35,002 nt of DNA from Marinifilum sp. (GCA_020717845.1 DYDG01000016.1:1-35002); one strand, 5' to 3'. Numbered from the stretch's first letter, positions 25,258 through 34,619 are shown. The notes: a model not told the origin generated them from the letters alone. Made by a program: numbers and translations.

Positions 25258-25991
25258 AGGAAAAACAAGTAATAGACATTATTTTATTTTAAGCTGCTAA
25301 TTGAGGCGTAAATAGCAACAAATTGAGAGCGTTGCAAGCAGTTTCCAGATTTGACATGGGTTTTGGGAATTTCAGCAAGACAAAACTTGCCAAACTTGCC
25401 AAATAGTTCAAAAAGGCATGATTTGTCAACTTGACAATATTGGTTCTATAATGTTTTGAATGGGTAGATGTGCTACAGTCAAATCATTATGTTCAATTAT
25501 TTCTAAAAGTCTATGCAATTACAAAATACCACTCGTTGGACAGAGGAGAGACGCAAAGGGTGTAAATTCATTAATGCAACCTGCCTCAGAGTGTGTAAAA
25601 GTTGTCGATTTTAAAAAATTTGCAATCACCCTAATGTCGTGTCAAGTCTCAAGTGTCGAATGGTTTATTAATGTAGCTGCAGGGCTTGTCCCTGCCTTTT
25701 CTCATGTATGAGTGCAAAGAGAGAACTCATCTGCTTTCTGGTGATGTATTTATTTGTTCGACAGCCAAGTACGAGGAAAGCTCCTCTTGAAATAATTATG
25801 CCTCAGGTGCATAATATGCCATTCTACCAACTGGTAAATGACCCGTTTGGATGCCTTCTGGAGCTCCAAAATGTCAAGCAATATCAACACATGGCAGGAA
25901 ATGGGGTTAAACAGTGCTTAAGAGTGTAGATATAGCGGGAGAGGCTATGCAACGCTCACACTGACCGAGAGCCTTTCTTCAACTTTTTAAC
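25258..25991. other. Gene-poor 0.73-kb intergenic region
   Basis: I find no protein I can support. It holds a tandem CTTGCCAAA pair (about 25386-25402), a promoter-like TTGTCA-18-TATAAT (25423-25452), and a hairpin GCAGGG/CCCTGC (25679-25695) followed by CTTTTCTC. A longer stem, AGGCT/AGCCT, near 25943-25975 precedes a T-rich stretch. Two open frames (25460-25711 and 25708-25929) have no family look. The promoter-like site could feed a small RNA, but that is untested. Confidence 0.5.
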
Positions 25992-26020
25992 TTGACTTAA
26001 TTATCTTTACATGCTATAAT
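25992..26020 (+). promoter_or_regulatory. Sigma70-type promoter for the VapBC-like pair
   Basis: TTGACT (25992-25997), 17 bp, TATAAT (26015-26020), with an extended TGC before the -10. It ends 135 nt before the antitoxin start, giving a long leader that ends in nine G residues (26139-26147). Confidence 0.85.
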
Positions 26021-26155
26021 TCAAAATCAGCAGGGGGATATCGAGAATATATACAACAGTCCCAAATAGTCTTAACAGGCTCGAAAAGAAAATTCTTATC
26101 ACTTTCTCACGATCACTCACTTTAGACTTAGAAATAAAGGGGGGGGGAACAGTAC

Positions 26156-26437
26156 ATGACAGAAACCGCTTATCATTTAATAGCAGACAATCCTGCATTA
26201 ACTTTTGATAAACAAGGGGATTTGGTTATTCCTGCCAATTTAATAACACAAGTACGGGTAGGCGAAGTGTATAGTTGGCTGTTTGATAATGTCCAGCTTA
26301 TACTAATCCCCCAAATATCAGATGCTACTTTATCATTAAGTAATATCATGACTCAATTAGGCGGCCCTCGCAAACCTGATGCCAGGTGGAATAGCCTTAA
26401 GGAGTTACGTAAATGCCGAGAACGGAATACACATTAG
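26156..26437 (+). CDS. Putative VapB-like antitoxin
   Basis: A 93-residue protein. FDKQGDLVIPANLITQVRVG resembles an AbrB/MazE-type swapped-hairpin segment; the C-terminal part (GGPRKPDARWNSLKELRKCR) is basic and probably wraps the toxin. Antitoxins of PIN-toxin pairs commonly look like this, but I assign it mainly from context: it overlaps the PIN toxin gene by 25 nt, upstream and in the same direction. Its ribosome site is unusual. The only purine-rich tract is a run of nine G at 26139-26147, 8 nt before the ATG, so replication slippage there could change expression. Confidence 0.65.
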   Translation: MTETAYHLIADNPALTFDKQGDLVIPANLITQVRVGEVYSWLFDNVQLILIPQISDATLSLSNIMTQLGGPRKPDARWNSLKELRKCRERNTH

Positions 26438-26853
26438 ACACCTCAGTAGCTGTAAAGTGGTCTTTGGAAGAAGAAGATTCTGATAAAGCAAAAGATCTTC
26501 TTAATCGACATGAAGCGAAAGAGATAAAATTGTTTGCTCCAGATTTATTGCTTGTAGAGTTAGCAAATGTGTTGCACTACAGTAGATGCTATGAGCCAGA
26601 TGAGATTGCTAAGATAGTAATTGGTGTTCGACAAAATCTCTCTGTCATTTTACTCAACGATCAAATAATCCACAAGGCATTGCAATTTTCTGCTAAATTT
26701 GAAGTGCCAGTATATGATATGGTGTTTTTAGCAATAGCAGTTCAATCAGATAGAGCTCTAATAACAGCTGATGAAAGAATGCACAGAAAACTGGATGATG
26801 AAACAGCAGTTAATGTAATTTTGTTAAGTAGATGGGGACACCGCTTAACTTAA
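26413..26853 (+). CDS. VapC-like PIN domain toxin
   Basis: A 146-residue PIN protein with the acidic pocket D9 (LDTSVAVKW), E49 (LLVELANVL), D102 (VPVYDMVFLAIA) and D120 (ITADERM), the four residues that hold the metal in VapC RNases. Length and order match VapC. It overlaps the antitoxin gene by 25 nt. The pattern is complete, so the toxin is probably functional unless the antitoxin reading is wrong. Just after its stop lies a truncated transposase on the other strand, so the pair sits in a mobile neighbourhood. Confidence 0.9.
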   Translation: MPRTEYTLDTSVAVKWSLEEEDSDKAKDLLNRHEAKEIKLFAPDLLLVELANVLHYSRCYEPDEIAKIVIGVRQNLSVILLNDQIIHKALQFSAKFEVPVYDMVFLAIAVQSDRALITADERMHRKLDDETAVNVILLSRWGHRLT

Positions 26854-26884
26854 TGCTACATTCAAGGTTTGACCCCATTCACCT

Positions 26885-27385
26885 TCACTGATCTGGAATA
26901 GTTCCTTCCATATCATCAAGTAATATCACAGAACCTGATTTGTAGTCATAACAGAATTGAATCTTACAATTTGCATCTGAAGCACTACCTCCAGCTCCAG
27001 GAAATATATTTTTTAGTTGTGGTGAAATATCCCAACTTGAACTATCAAAAATTAAAATACGATTGAACGGCTTTATCAGCTCAATCGAAATTAGTTCAGA
27101 TTCCAACATCCGTTTCAACAAAATCATTTGCAAACAACGCCTAAAAAACACAGTAGCTTTCTCTGTGAATTTTTGATGAACGCCTGAATGACTAACATAA
27201 GTATTCAGGAATGAAGTTATTAACTCCAGAGCCGGTGGGTTTGACGTGGCTAAACGAAAGACTAATGTCATAAGAAAATCAAATGCATTAATTTTACCAC
27301 CAGCTCTTTGCACGAATTTTGTTTCCCTGGCAACTTTATACACTTCATTAGGCGTAATAATTTTAGAAAAATCAAGTTTTTCCAT
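26885..27385 (-). pseudogene. Truncated IS4-type transposase (N-terminal part)
   Basis: The 166-residue frame contains the IS4-group N-terminus and first catalytic region: ILIFDSSSWDISPQLK carrying the first Asp, then FPGAGGSASDANCKIQFCYD and SGSVILLDDMEGTIPDQ. It then stops at TGA, so the second Asp, the Glu and about 250 expected residues are missing. GGGAGGGG is well placed before the ATG. After the stop, the DNA goes straight into the tail of the VapC gene with no similarity, so an end has been deleted. A neighbouring direct repeat (27518 and 27545) may be an element end. Confidence 0.8.
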
Positions 27386-27616
27386 CGTCCCCTCCCAAAA
27401 GTTTAGAGTTTCTATACTCTATATATCGAACTTTTAGGAGAATTACTGTAGGATATTCGTCCTAACTATTGTAATTGTTACAAGATTATTTTGTCAAAAA
27501 TTACTTGAAACCCTCTGTAACACATGGGGTTTTATGTCTTAGCTTAACACATATGGGGTTTCCCCGCCCTGATTGGTCGAACCGTAGAAACAGATTTTTC
27601 CCCCTATAGCGAATTG
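27386..27616. repeat. Flank of the truncated transposase with a direct repeat
   Basis: AAAAGTT (27407-27413) and AACTTTT (about 27429-27435) form a loose inverted repeat in the transposase leader. TAACACATGGGGTTTTA (27518-27534) and TAACACATATGGGGTTT (27545-27561) are near-copies 27 bp apart. These may be remains of an IS end; I see no gene here. Confidence 0.5.
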
Positions 27617-27941
27617 GGCACGGAGAGCAGTGTGAGAATAGGGGAACGGAGCAAGGACAGGAGAGCGGTGTGCGAATTTGAGGGTAGGATTGGAATTGGG
27701 AAAGTGGTGCGAGGACAGAAGAGTGATACGAAAATGGGAGAACTGTGCGAGTATAGGAGAGCGGTGCGAGGTGCGGAGACATCACCTCTGTCAAAGATGC
27801 TGACTCCGCACCCTACACCCCATACCACTCTTCAATTTGCACACCACTCTTCTGTCCTTGCTCCATTCTCCAGTTTCGCACACCACTCCTCTATCTTCGT
27901 ACTGTTTCCCCGTTTCCCTACCGTTCACTGACCCATTACGC
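27617..27941. repeat. Composite inverted repeat of about 325 bp made of iterated short units
   Basis: The left half repeats variants of GGAGAGCGGTGTGCGA (also GAGAACTGTGCGAGTATAGG). The right half carries the complement: GGAGCAAGGACAGGAGAGCG on the left faces CTCTTCTGTCCTTGCTCC on the right, and further units follow. The end (27918-27941) is the 24-bp word also found at 14275-14298. The predicted transcript would fold into a long hairpin. Apparent open frames inside are by-products of the repeat. Confidence 0.75.
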
Positions 27942-27958
27942 TGTCTCGCAAATTTTAG

Positions 27959-27987
27959 TTGATTTTTCGCAGAAAATGTGGTATATA
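27959..27987 (+). promoter_or_regulatory. Promoter for the giant membrane protein gene
   Basis: TTGATT (27959-27964), 17 bp, TATATA (27982-27987), with TGTGG just before the -10. It starts 17 bp past the end of the composite repeat and lies 31 bp upstream of the start codon at 28019. Confidence 0.7.
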
Positions 27988-28018
27988 TAAGAATAGTAAG
28001 AATATAAGGAGTATTAAT

Positions 28019-31000
28019 ATGCAGTTATTTAGCAATATCTGCAAATGGGCAACAATTATAGGTGCCGGATTAGGTTTTCTACATTCTATGGGTCTGGATG
28101 CGCCTGATATGGCAGTCGGAATTCTATGCGGTGGAATTGTAGGGCTACTGATAGGACTGGGTATTGGAATTATAGTTATAATAATTAAGCCCTTATCATC
28201 ATTTTTCTTACCTTCGGAATTGGCACAAAAAACATCTCCGGACAAACCGCCTGAATCCATGCGATGTCCACAATGCAATGGCTATAGCCGGAATGCAACT
28301 ATATGTAAAAAATGTCAGGCTAAATCGATATCTCTACAATCAGCACAGGTAGAAATAGGCCATATCGAATATTTGTTAAATGAGCTTAAAACCTGGTATA
28401 ATCAGGGATTAATTGATAACCAATTATATGCGGATCTTTCAGAGAGTTACTTAACGATAGAAGATAAACTTATACAGCAATCACAGTCAGTACAAGTTAT
28501 GGAAGAAAAAAACAGGATTGAAGAACCTGTGCCGACTGTTGTTGAGGAAAAGGAATCTGCCAAACATCTTGAGATGCCTGATGCAGAAAAAGTGCAAGTT
28601 AAGATACCACCTGCTCCTGAACTGCCACCCCCTGTAAAAATTCCACCAATGCCAAAGCCTGCGTCTATAGCGGCATCAGTAACCTCACCATCCAGCCATG
28701 AAAAGATATCGATTCCTATTCCGAAAAAGGTTGAGGTACCAACTCCTGTTCTGCCTAAAATACCCATCTCTGCTCGCGCCGCAAATATATTCGCCGCATT
28801 GACAAGTGAACAAAACATCAAAAGAGTGCTCTACATAGGCGTATTCCTTCTGGTAAGTTCAATAGTGGTTTTCTTAAATACAAGATGGGAGGTTATGCCG
28901 AATATCCTTAAACTTACTGTGGTCATCTTCCTTACCTTTGGGTGTTATCTTTCAGGGTATCTTATCTTTACCAGGCTGAATATTATTCGTACAGGGATAA
29001 GCCTTATTGTCCTTGCATCTCTTTTAATCCCCTTAGATTTTCATGCTGCCTTTAAATTTGGTATGCTTCCAATAAAGGATATATTTATGGCCAACATAAA
29101 TGCCCTGATTACCTGCCTTATCCTTTATACTATAACCGCTATCTTACTTAACTCACGGATATTTATATACCTTTCAGGTTTATGCGGGGCAGTTATTTTA
29201 GGGCTTAGTCTTTATAAGTTTAATATCCCCTATCACAGCTATGGTCTATCCTTTGCGATTTTAGGATTCGTATACCTTGGGATACATCAAATTGCCAGGC
29301 AATTAAAGGCAGATTTGTTTGATTACCCATTTTATATTAGTTCTATGATACTAATGGGGCTGGTTCAATTAAGCTCTTTTTACTTTTTAGACAGATATTT
29401 CGGAGTTTATGTAAATATTGGTATGGCTATTACTACCGCAGGGGTCATCTTTTTCTTACTCTCAACTTTTGTGTATAATGAAAGGCGGTTTATATACCCA
29501 GCAATGATTCTCTTAACCATGCTCACTGCATTTGTGCTCAGATATTACATGATTCCTATTCGGGAATGGTCATTATTTATAATGATACTGGGTTCACTGA
29601 TGGTGCTTGCCGGTTTCGTAGTCAAGGATGAAGAGATTAGTATGCCCCTTTATCGGGTTGGGGCATGTGTGAGTCTTCTTGCCTTTATAGGTGTAGTCTG
29701 GCTAATCCTAACAACAGGGAATATCTTGTGGCATGATATCATTGCCATCTTGATTGGTGCACTTCTCACAGGAATCAGTGGGTATTTTACCAGAAACAAA
29801 TACCTTATCTATAGCTCGCTCATACTATTCTCCATGCTCACTGCATTTGTGCTCAGGTATTACATGATTCCTATTCGGGAATGGTCATTATTTATAATGA
29901 TACTGGGTTCACTGATGGTGCTTGCCGGTTTCGTAGTCAAGGATGAAGAGATTAGTATGCCCCTTTATCGGGTTGGGGCATGTGTGAGTCTTCTTGCCTT
30001 TATAGGTGTAGTCTGGCTAATCCTAACAACAGGGAATATCTTGTGGCAGGATATCATTGCCATCTTAATTGGTGCACTTCTCACAGGAATCAGCGGGTAT
30101 TTCATCAGAAACAAATACCTTATCTATAGCTCGCTCATACTATGCTCTATTGCTTATTTACTAACTTTGCTTATATTGAATATCCCACTTTATCTCTTAG
30201 GGATATGGACCATAGGCTTTTCCATACTAATGCTTATATTGGGCTATCTCCTAAAAAAAACCCTCTTTGCTGTTCCCCTTAAAGTGATAAGTCAGATTGG
30301 ATGCACCTTATCTTTTCTTTGCATAGGCTGCCGGTTATTTTTCTGGTTTCCGGAAGAGAGATTGCAGATTGCTCTCAGCATACTTCTGGCAACCATTTAT
30401 TATTGTTTATCAGCAGTATTCTATCGAAAGAAGATATTTGTCTATCTTTTCGGTGGTTTGTCCCTTATCTCTGTCACCTGCTTCCTATATAATCCTGATG
30501 CTGGGTGGGATTATTATTCTTCAATGATGCTTCCTGTTATAATTTCTTTGATGGGAATCGGATTTATCTCCGATAAATTGGGTTCCAAACTATTCCCTAC
30601 ACCTTTATATGAGGTAGGAATCTGCGGCAGTTTGATTATCTTTTTAACCACTTTAATAGGCTGTCTCTTAACAAAATCTTTGGATACAACTATCCTGGTT
30701 TTCGGCATACTCACATTAATTTATTCTATTTTCGCCTTAAATGACCTTAAAGAGACCATATTTAAGGGGGTATTCTTTGTCTGGTTAGCCGGTATATCCA
30801 CGGCTATCACCTATTTTGTTATTCTGCTGAAGTTAAATATAGACATTAATCACCTCGGGCTTTATTACCTTTGTTTATCTCCACTTATGATAGGATTTTC
30901 TTCTTGGCTAAAGAAAACTGAAAAGAGTCGATATGCAAATCCACTCTTAATCACAGGAACCATTGTAACCTTTGTTTCTTTATGCACATCAATATGGGAT

Positions 31001-33379
31001 ATCAATATCTTTCTCTGTGTTCTTTTCATAGCCTCTTTCATCTATGGTATCATGGCATATTATCTTGAACATGATGATGAGATAAGTCCATTATATTGGA
31101 TAAGCCATATACTGATGGGAATTGTGATGTTCACATTTTTCTTGCGATTGTCCATTTATTTCGGAGAGGAGCTTACAGTCGGGATTCTTATTATGCTGAC
31201 TTCTATTTTTTATTATTCTTGTGCAACCTATTTTTTCAAGAAAAGGATGTATATATATCCTGCCCTGGTTCTTTCAGTTATCCTTACTGCTCTTATTCTC
31301 AGATATTACATGTTCCCTATCCGGGAATGGTCACCATTTATGATGATATTGGGGACACTGATGTGTCTTGTCGGTTCTGTAGTTAAGGATGAGGGGGATG
31401 CTGCACCTCTTTACAGGATTGGAGCATCTGTCAATCTTCTTGCTCTTATAGGTGTAGCCTCTCTGATCTTGATAACAGGAACTATTATATGGCATGATAT
31501 TATTGCTATTCTGATTGTTTCCATCCTCTTGGGAATCAGTGGGTATTTTACCAGTAGCAAGTATTGTATCTATGTCTCGATTATATTATGTTCACTTGCT
31601 TATCTCCTAACTTTGCTTATCTTGAATGTCTCCTCTCATCTCTTAGGGATATGGACCATTAGCTTTTTCATGCTACTGCTTATTATTGGGTATCTCCTGA
31701 AAAAGAGCATTTTTGCCAATCCCCTGAATGTAGTGAGTCAGCTTGGATGTTCTTTCTCTCTGTTGTATTTATTTTACCAGCTATTCTTGCGATTTACGCA
31801 AGAGATATGGACTGCTGCCGTTATCACGCTTATGGCTACTATTTATTATTGTCTCTCAACAGCATTTCATCGAAAAATGATATTTGTTTATCTTGCAGGG
31901 TGTCTATCCCTTCTCTGTACCTTTTTCTTCTTATATCTCTTTGATATTGGGTGGGATAAAGCCATGCCATTAGTAATATTAGGTGTGGTTTTTCTCATGG
32001 CAATAGCCTATTTTGCCGAAAGGATTAAATCAGAACTCTTATCCAAACCACTTTATGAGATTAGCCTTGTAGGATGTTCACTTATCTTGCTATTTACTTT
32101 ATGGTTCGGTTTTATGAACGGACTTTATCAGCCCATTCATCAGGAGTGGATACTCTTATCGGTTTGTGCCATTTCGATATTTATCTATTCATTCCTTGCC
32201 TGGTCAAACCGGGAGATATTTGGATTAAGCAGGGTTGATTATACATGCCTGGCCGGAGTGAGTATGATGTTTACTTATGCCATGTTTCTATTCTTCAAGG
32301 TAGAACCTACCCTGCTCGGGATTTATTTTATCTACCTTGCCCCAATTATGATAGGTCTTGGATACCTGCTTAAGAGATTGGGAGGAGAGGTAACGCCACT
32401 TCTTATAATCGGTTTGATTATCCCCATTGCTTCTCTAATTATTTCGGTATCAACCCGAGTAGAACTACCTATTTTACCATTGGTTGTGTCAACAATCATC
32501 TATACATGGGCATGTTATCTTTTTGAAAAAGAATATTTTGCCTATATTTCATATAGCAGTATTTTGTTAGCTTACTTTTTTATATTAAATAGATTAAATG
32601 CCGCCTTTTTAAACTATGGACTCTGGATATTGACCCTTATTCCGATACTGGCTATATCTAAAGACAAACAATTTTCGAAAAAATCAAAGCTTTTTGATAT
32701 AGGAATGACCGTATCCGTAGTTGGAACATTAGCATTTGTTTTTGCCTATATAAAGAATTTAATCCCTTTCCCGATGCTTATGATAATTATTATTACTCTT
32801 GCCAGCACTATCTATCTTCTTGTCGGATATGTAGTAAGAATGTCCCGTCTTTTTTACTTAGGATTATTGATGTTTATTGGCAGTTATTATATTTTATTAC
32901 TGCATCTTGAACTCCGTGATTTTGACCTGAATGTAATCCCGGTGTCCTTATTATTGATTTATCTGGGATTCAAGGATAATTTTTTGAAGGACAAATTCCT
33001 GATAGCAACTAACCATTTTTATCTGGCAGGTCTTATTTTGCTTTTTGTGCCTCAACTTAGCAGGTCTTTTGAAACAGGTGGACTCTATCATGCTCTGATT
33101 CTCTTTATTTTCAGTCTGGCATCCATCTTTTTTGGGATGGTGCGTAAGATTAAAGCATTCTTCTTTATGGGGATAGTAGCTTTTGTGGTGAATGTACTGG
33201 TTCAGGTATTCATCTATTTACATCTGGGGTCACTACCCAAGTCAATCTGGGGTGCATTGGTGGGATTACTTTTGATAGGAATAGGATTTTTTGCTGAAAA
33301 GAGGCTCAATAATATTCTGATAGAACGTATCGCTGAAACAAAAAAGGTAGTTACAGAAAAATTTTCAGATTGGAAATAG
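28019..33379 (+). CDS. Giant polytopic membrane protein (SCO7613/DUF2157-like)
   Basis: A 1786-residue protein. ATG 28019 has AAGGAG 7 nt upstream, so I reject the TTG at 27959. Two membrane helices (about 10-57) come first. A zinc-ribbon-like C83-x2-C86-x9-C96-x2-C99 follows, then a helical stretch (IGHIEYLLNELKTWYNQGLI) and a Pro-rich linker. A long run of dozens of hydrophobic helices starts at VLYIGVFLLVSSIVVFLNTR, typical of proteins annotated as SCO7613 C-terminal or DUF2157 membrane proteins. No function is established. Helix blocks recur: a block at DNA 29836-30540 is repeated at about 31282-31985 (offset 1446 bp), and a 315-bp unit is tandemly repeated almost exactly within the first. 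Confidence 0.85.
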   Translation: MQLFSNICKWATIIGAGLGFLHSMGLDAPDMAVGILCGGIVGLLIGLGIGIIVIIIKPLSSFFLPSELAQKTSPDKPPESMRCPQCNGYSRNATICKKCQAKSISLQSAQVEIGHIEYLLNELKTWYNQGLIDNQLYADLSESYLTIEDKLIQQSQSVQVMEEKNRIEEPVPTVVEEKESAKHLEMPDAEKVQVKIPPAPELPPPVKIPPMPKPASIAASVTSPSSHEKISIPIPKKVEVPTPVLPKIPISARAANIFAALTSEQNIKRVLYIGVFLLVSSIVVFLNTRWEVMPNILKLTVVIFLTFGCYLSGYLIFTRLNIIRTGISLIVLASLLIPLDFHAAFKFGMLPIKDIFMANINALITCLILYTITAILLNSRIFIYLSGLCGAVILGLSLYKFNIPYHSYGLSFAILGFVYLGIHQIARQLKADLFDYPFYISSMILMGLVQLSSFYFLDRYFGVYVNIGMAITTAGVIFFLLSTFVYNERRFIYPAMILLTMLTAFVLRYYMIPIREWSLFIMILGSLMVLAGFVVKDEEISMPLYRVGACVSLLAFIGVVWLILTTGNILWHDIIAILIGALLTGISGYFTRNKYLIYSSLILFSMLTAFVLRYYMIPIREWSLFIMILGSLMVLAGFVVKDEEISMPLYRVGACVSLLAFIGVVWLILTTGNILWQDIIAILIGALLTGISGYFIRNKYLIYSSLILCSIAYLLTLLILNIPLYLLGIWTIGFSILMLILGYLLKKTLFAVPLKVISQIGCTLSFLCIGCRLFFWFPEERLQIALSILLATIYYCLSAVFYRKKIFVYLFGGLSLISVTCFLYNPDAGWDYYSSMMLPVIISLMGIGFISDKLGSKLFPTPLYEVGICGSLIIFLTTLIGCLLTKSLDTTILVFGILTLIYSIFALNDLKETIFKGVFFVWLAGISTAITYFVILLKLNIDINHLGLYYLCLSPLMIGFSSWLKKTEKSRYANPLLITGTIVTFVSLCTSIWDINIFLCVLFIASFIYGIMAYYLEHDDEISPLYWISHILMGIVMFTFFLRLSIYFGEELTVGILIMLTSIFYYSCATYFFKKRMYIYPALVLSVILTALILRYYMFPIREWSPFMMILGTLMCLVGSVVKDEGDAAPLYRIGASVNLLALIGVASLILITGTIIWHDIIAILIVSILLGISGYFTSSKYCIYVSIILCSLAYLLTLLILNVSSHLLGIWTISFFMLLLIIGYLLKKSIFANPLNVVSQLGCSFSLLYLFYQLFLRFTQEIWTAAVITLMATIYYCLSTAFHRKMIFVYLAGCLSLLCTFFFLYLFDIGWDKAMPLVILGVVFLMAIAYFAERIKSELLSKPLYEISLVGCSLILLFTLWFGFMNGLYQPIHQEWILLSVCAISIFIYSFLAWSNREIFGLSRVDYTCLAGVSMMFTYAMFLFFKVEPTLLGIYFIYLAPIMIGLGYLLKRLGGEVTPLLIIGLIIPIASLIISVSTRVELPILPLVVSTIIYTWACYLFEKEYFAYISYSSILLAYFFILNRLNAAFLNYGLWILTLIPILAISKDKQFSKKSKLFDIGMTVSVVGTLAFVFAYIKNLIPFPMLMIIIITLASTIYLLVGYVVRMSRLFYLGLLMFIGSYYILLLHLELRDFDLNVIPVSLLLIYLGFKDNFLKDKFLIATNHFYLAGLILLFVPQLSRSFETGGLYHALILFIFSLASIFFGMVRKIKAFFFMGIVAFVVNVLVQVFIYLHLGSLPKSIWGALVGLLLIGIGFFAEKRLNNILIERIAETKKVVTEKFSDWK
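29521..30148 (+). repeat. Near-identical 315-bp tandem duplication inside the giant membrane protein
   Basis: Positions 29521-29835 repeat at 29836-30148 with only a handful of base differences (for example agatattac/aggtattac, gcatgat/gcaggat). Each unit is 105 codons, so the frame is kept. It encodes FVLRYYMIPIREWSLFIMIL twice. The high identity implies a recent event or ongoing gene conversion. Confidence 0.93.
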
Positions 33380-33400
33380 GAATAGCAGAGTGGTGGCATT

Positions 33401-33427
33401 ATTATTGGAGACGGCGTCCCTAATAAT
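33401..33427. repeat. Hairpin between the giant gene and the flagellin-IN gene
   Basis: ATTATTGGAGAC (33401-33412) pairs with GTCCCTAATAAT (33416-33427), with one mismatch and a wobble pair. There is no T tract; it lies 22 nt after the stop at 33379. It may be a mild terminator or another dispersed hairpin. Confidence 0.5.
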
Positions 33428-33472
33428 ACGATTCAATTCACTCAGCAGTAATTATACAAGGAGGTGCCAAAA

Positions 33473-34444
33473 ATGAGTCTTTTAAGGGATATTTTCGGCA
33501 TATTACAAAAAGAGGGTTTTGTATCCAGGATTAAAGAGAACAGAGGTTTAATGACTTCGTTTATTGTTGGGGTAATAGCAATGTTGCTTTTCAGTTCCAT
33601 GTATGGTTTTGCTATGGGAATTAGTGTAAGTGGGAATGTAGCCATAAAAAACACCTTTAAGCTTCCGGCTATATTTCTTTTGACATATTTAATTGGCATT
33701 GCCCCTTTTATTGTAAGTTTTCGTTTTGTAGGGGGGAGAGACTCTCACTTAAAACTGTGTATTATGATTCTCTCAGGGTTTATAACAAGTTCAATCATCC
33801 TGGCAGCTACTTCTCCTATAGTATTTCTATATACCTTACTTAAATATGTTGGTGGAGGGCTGGCTCATATAATAATTATTGATATAGCCATATTACTTGG
33901 CGTCTATATCATGTCTGCCTGCTTTTACCATTCTCTGGAGATGGATAGGACAAAAATGATTTTGCCGATTTTTGTGGGGACATTGTTAACTATTCTTGCC
34001 CTTTATCTTCTATCCCAGTTCTTTGCACCCTTTATGCAAGAAACTACTAAAGAGATTGTAAGCCAAGGTGTTGTGAGTGTGAATGGAAAAGGATTGGATA
34101 TTGATGCATCCTGGACAGAGGCTGGATTTAACAAGTCTCCGAAAGGGAAAATCATTATCAATGGAGCAGAATTTATCATAGAGAAATACCCAAATATGTC
34201 GGCTTTAATGGATGCGATAAACAAAAGCCATATAGCCGAGATAAGCATATATTATTCCGATGATAGATTCAGGTTAAAAACAGACAAAGTGGGTTCCACA
34301 ATAAGTATTGCCGAACTATCTGTGCCCCCTGACGCAGGTTTCTTTACCCTGATTAAGATAAAGCCAGGTAACCCGAATGCCCCAGCTACTTATCGAACAA
34401 CTTATTTTTGTGATGGATTTGAAATGCTTAAGAAGTTGTTTTAA
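33473..34444 (+). CDS. Membrane protein with a C-terminal flagellar hook IN-like motif
   Basis: A 323-residue protein. About five membrane helices occupy residues 27-186 (for example LMTSFIVGVIAMLLFSSMYG). After a short linker, residues 209-282 look like the IN motif of FliD/FlgK (Flagellin_IN): DIDASWTEAGFNKSP, KGKIIINGAEFIIEKYPNMS, ALMDAINKS, then DDRFRLKTDKVGSTISI. In flagellar caps this motif sits in exported filament proteins, not in membrane proteins, so the combination is unusual. ATG 33473 has AAGGAGG at 8-nt spacing; the frame's GTG 33464 overlaps it. It lies 93 nt after the giant gene in the same direction. Confidence 0.7.
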   Translation: MSLLRDIFGILQKEGFVSRIKENRGLMTSFIVGVIAMLLFSSMYGFAMGISVSGNVAIKNTFKLPAIFLLTYLIGIAPFIVSFRFVGGRDSHLKLCIMILSGFITSSIILAATSPIVFLYTLLKYVGGGLAHIIIIDIAILLGVYIMSACFYHSLEMDRTKMILPIFVGTLLTILALYLLSQFFAPFMQETTKEIVSQGVVSVNGKGLDIDASWTEAGFNKSPKGKIIINGAEFIIEKYPNMSALMDAINKSHIAEISIYYSDDRFRLKTDKVGSTISIAELSVPPDAGFFTLIKIKPGNPNAPATYRTTYFCDGFEMLKKLF

Positions 34445-34557
34445 TGCCAAAAGGTATAAATGTTAAGAATATTGTAACCGTTTAGGGTAAGCGTTCAGGT
34501 AGTGTCTAAAAAAGGGGTTGTGTCCCAGAATAACTGAATTTACCGCAGAGGGGAAAC

Positions 34558-34619
34558 TGGGAAAACTGGGGACATCGCCTATTTTTCGTTCAAAAATGGT
34601 CGCTGTCCCCAATTTCCCA
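34558..34619. repeat. REP-like inverted repeat upstream of the transposase remnant
   Basis: TGGGAAAACTGGGGACATCG (34558 onward) pairs with GGTCGCTGTCCCCAATTTCC and CA (to 34619) around a loop CGTTC; the inner stem is ATTTTT/AAAAAT. Such hairpins with GGGGACA arms are the kind of element that REP-associated transposases (RAYTs) act on. A partial ACCGCAGAGG word precedes it. The other 330 nt of the 34445-34864 gap hold no gene I can support. Confidence 0.75.

Noticed and set aside
25460-25929. Two small frames in the gap between carD and the VapBC pair
   Set aside because: Neither has a recognisable family, a ribosome site or a protein-like pattern.
27614-27931. 105-codon frame in the composite repeat
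   Set aside because: Its repetitive residues follow directly from the repeated DNA units.
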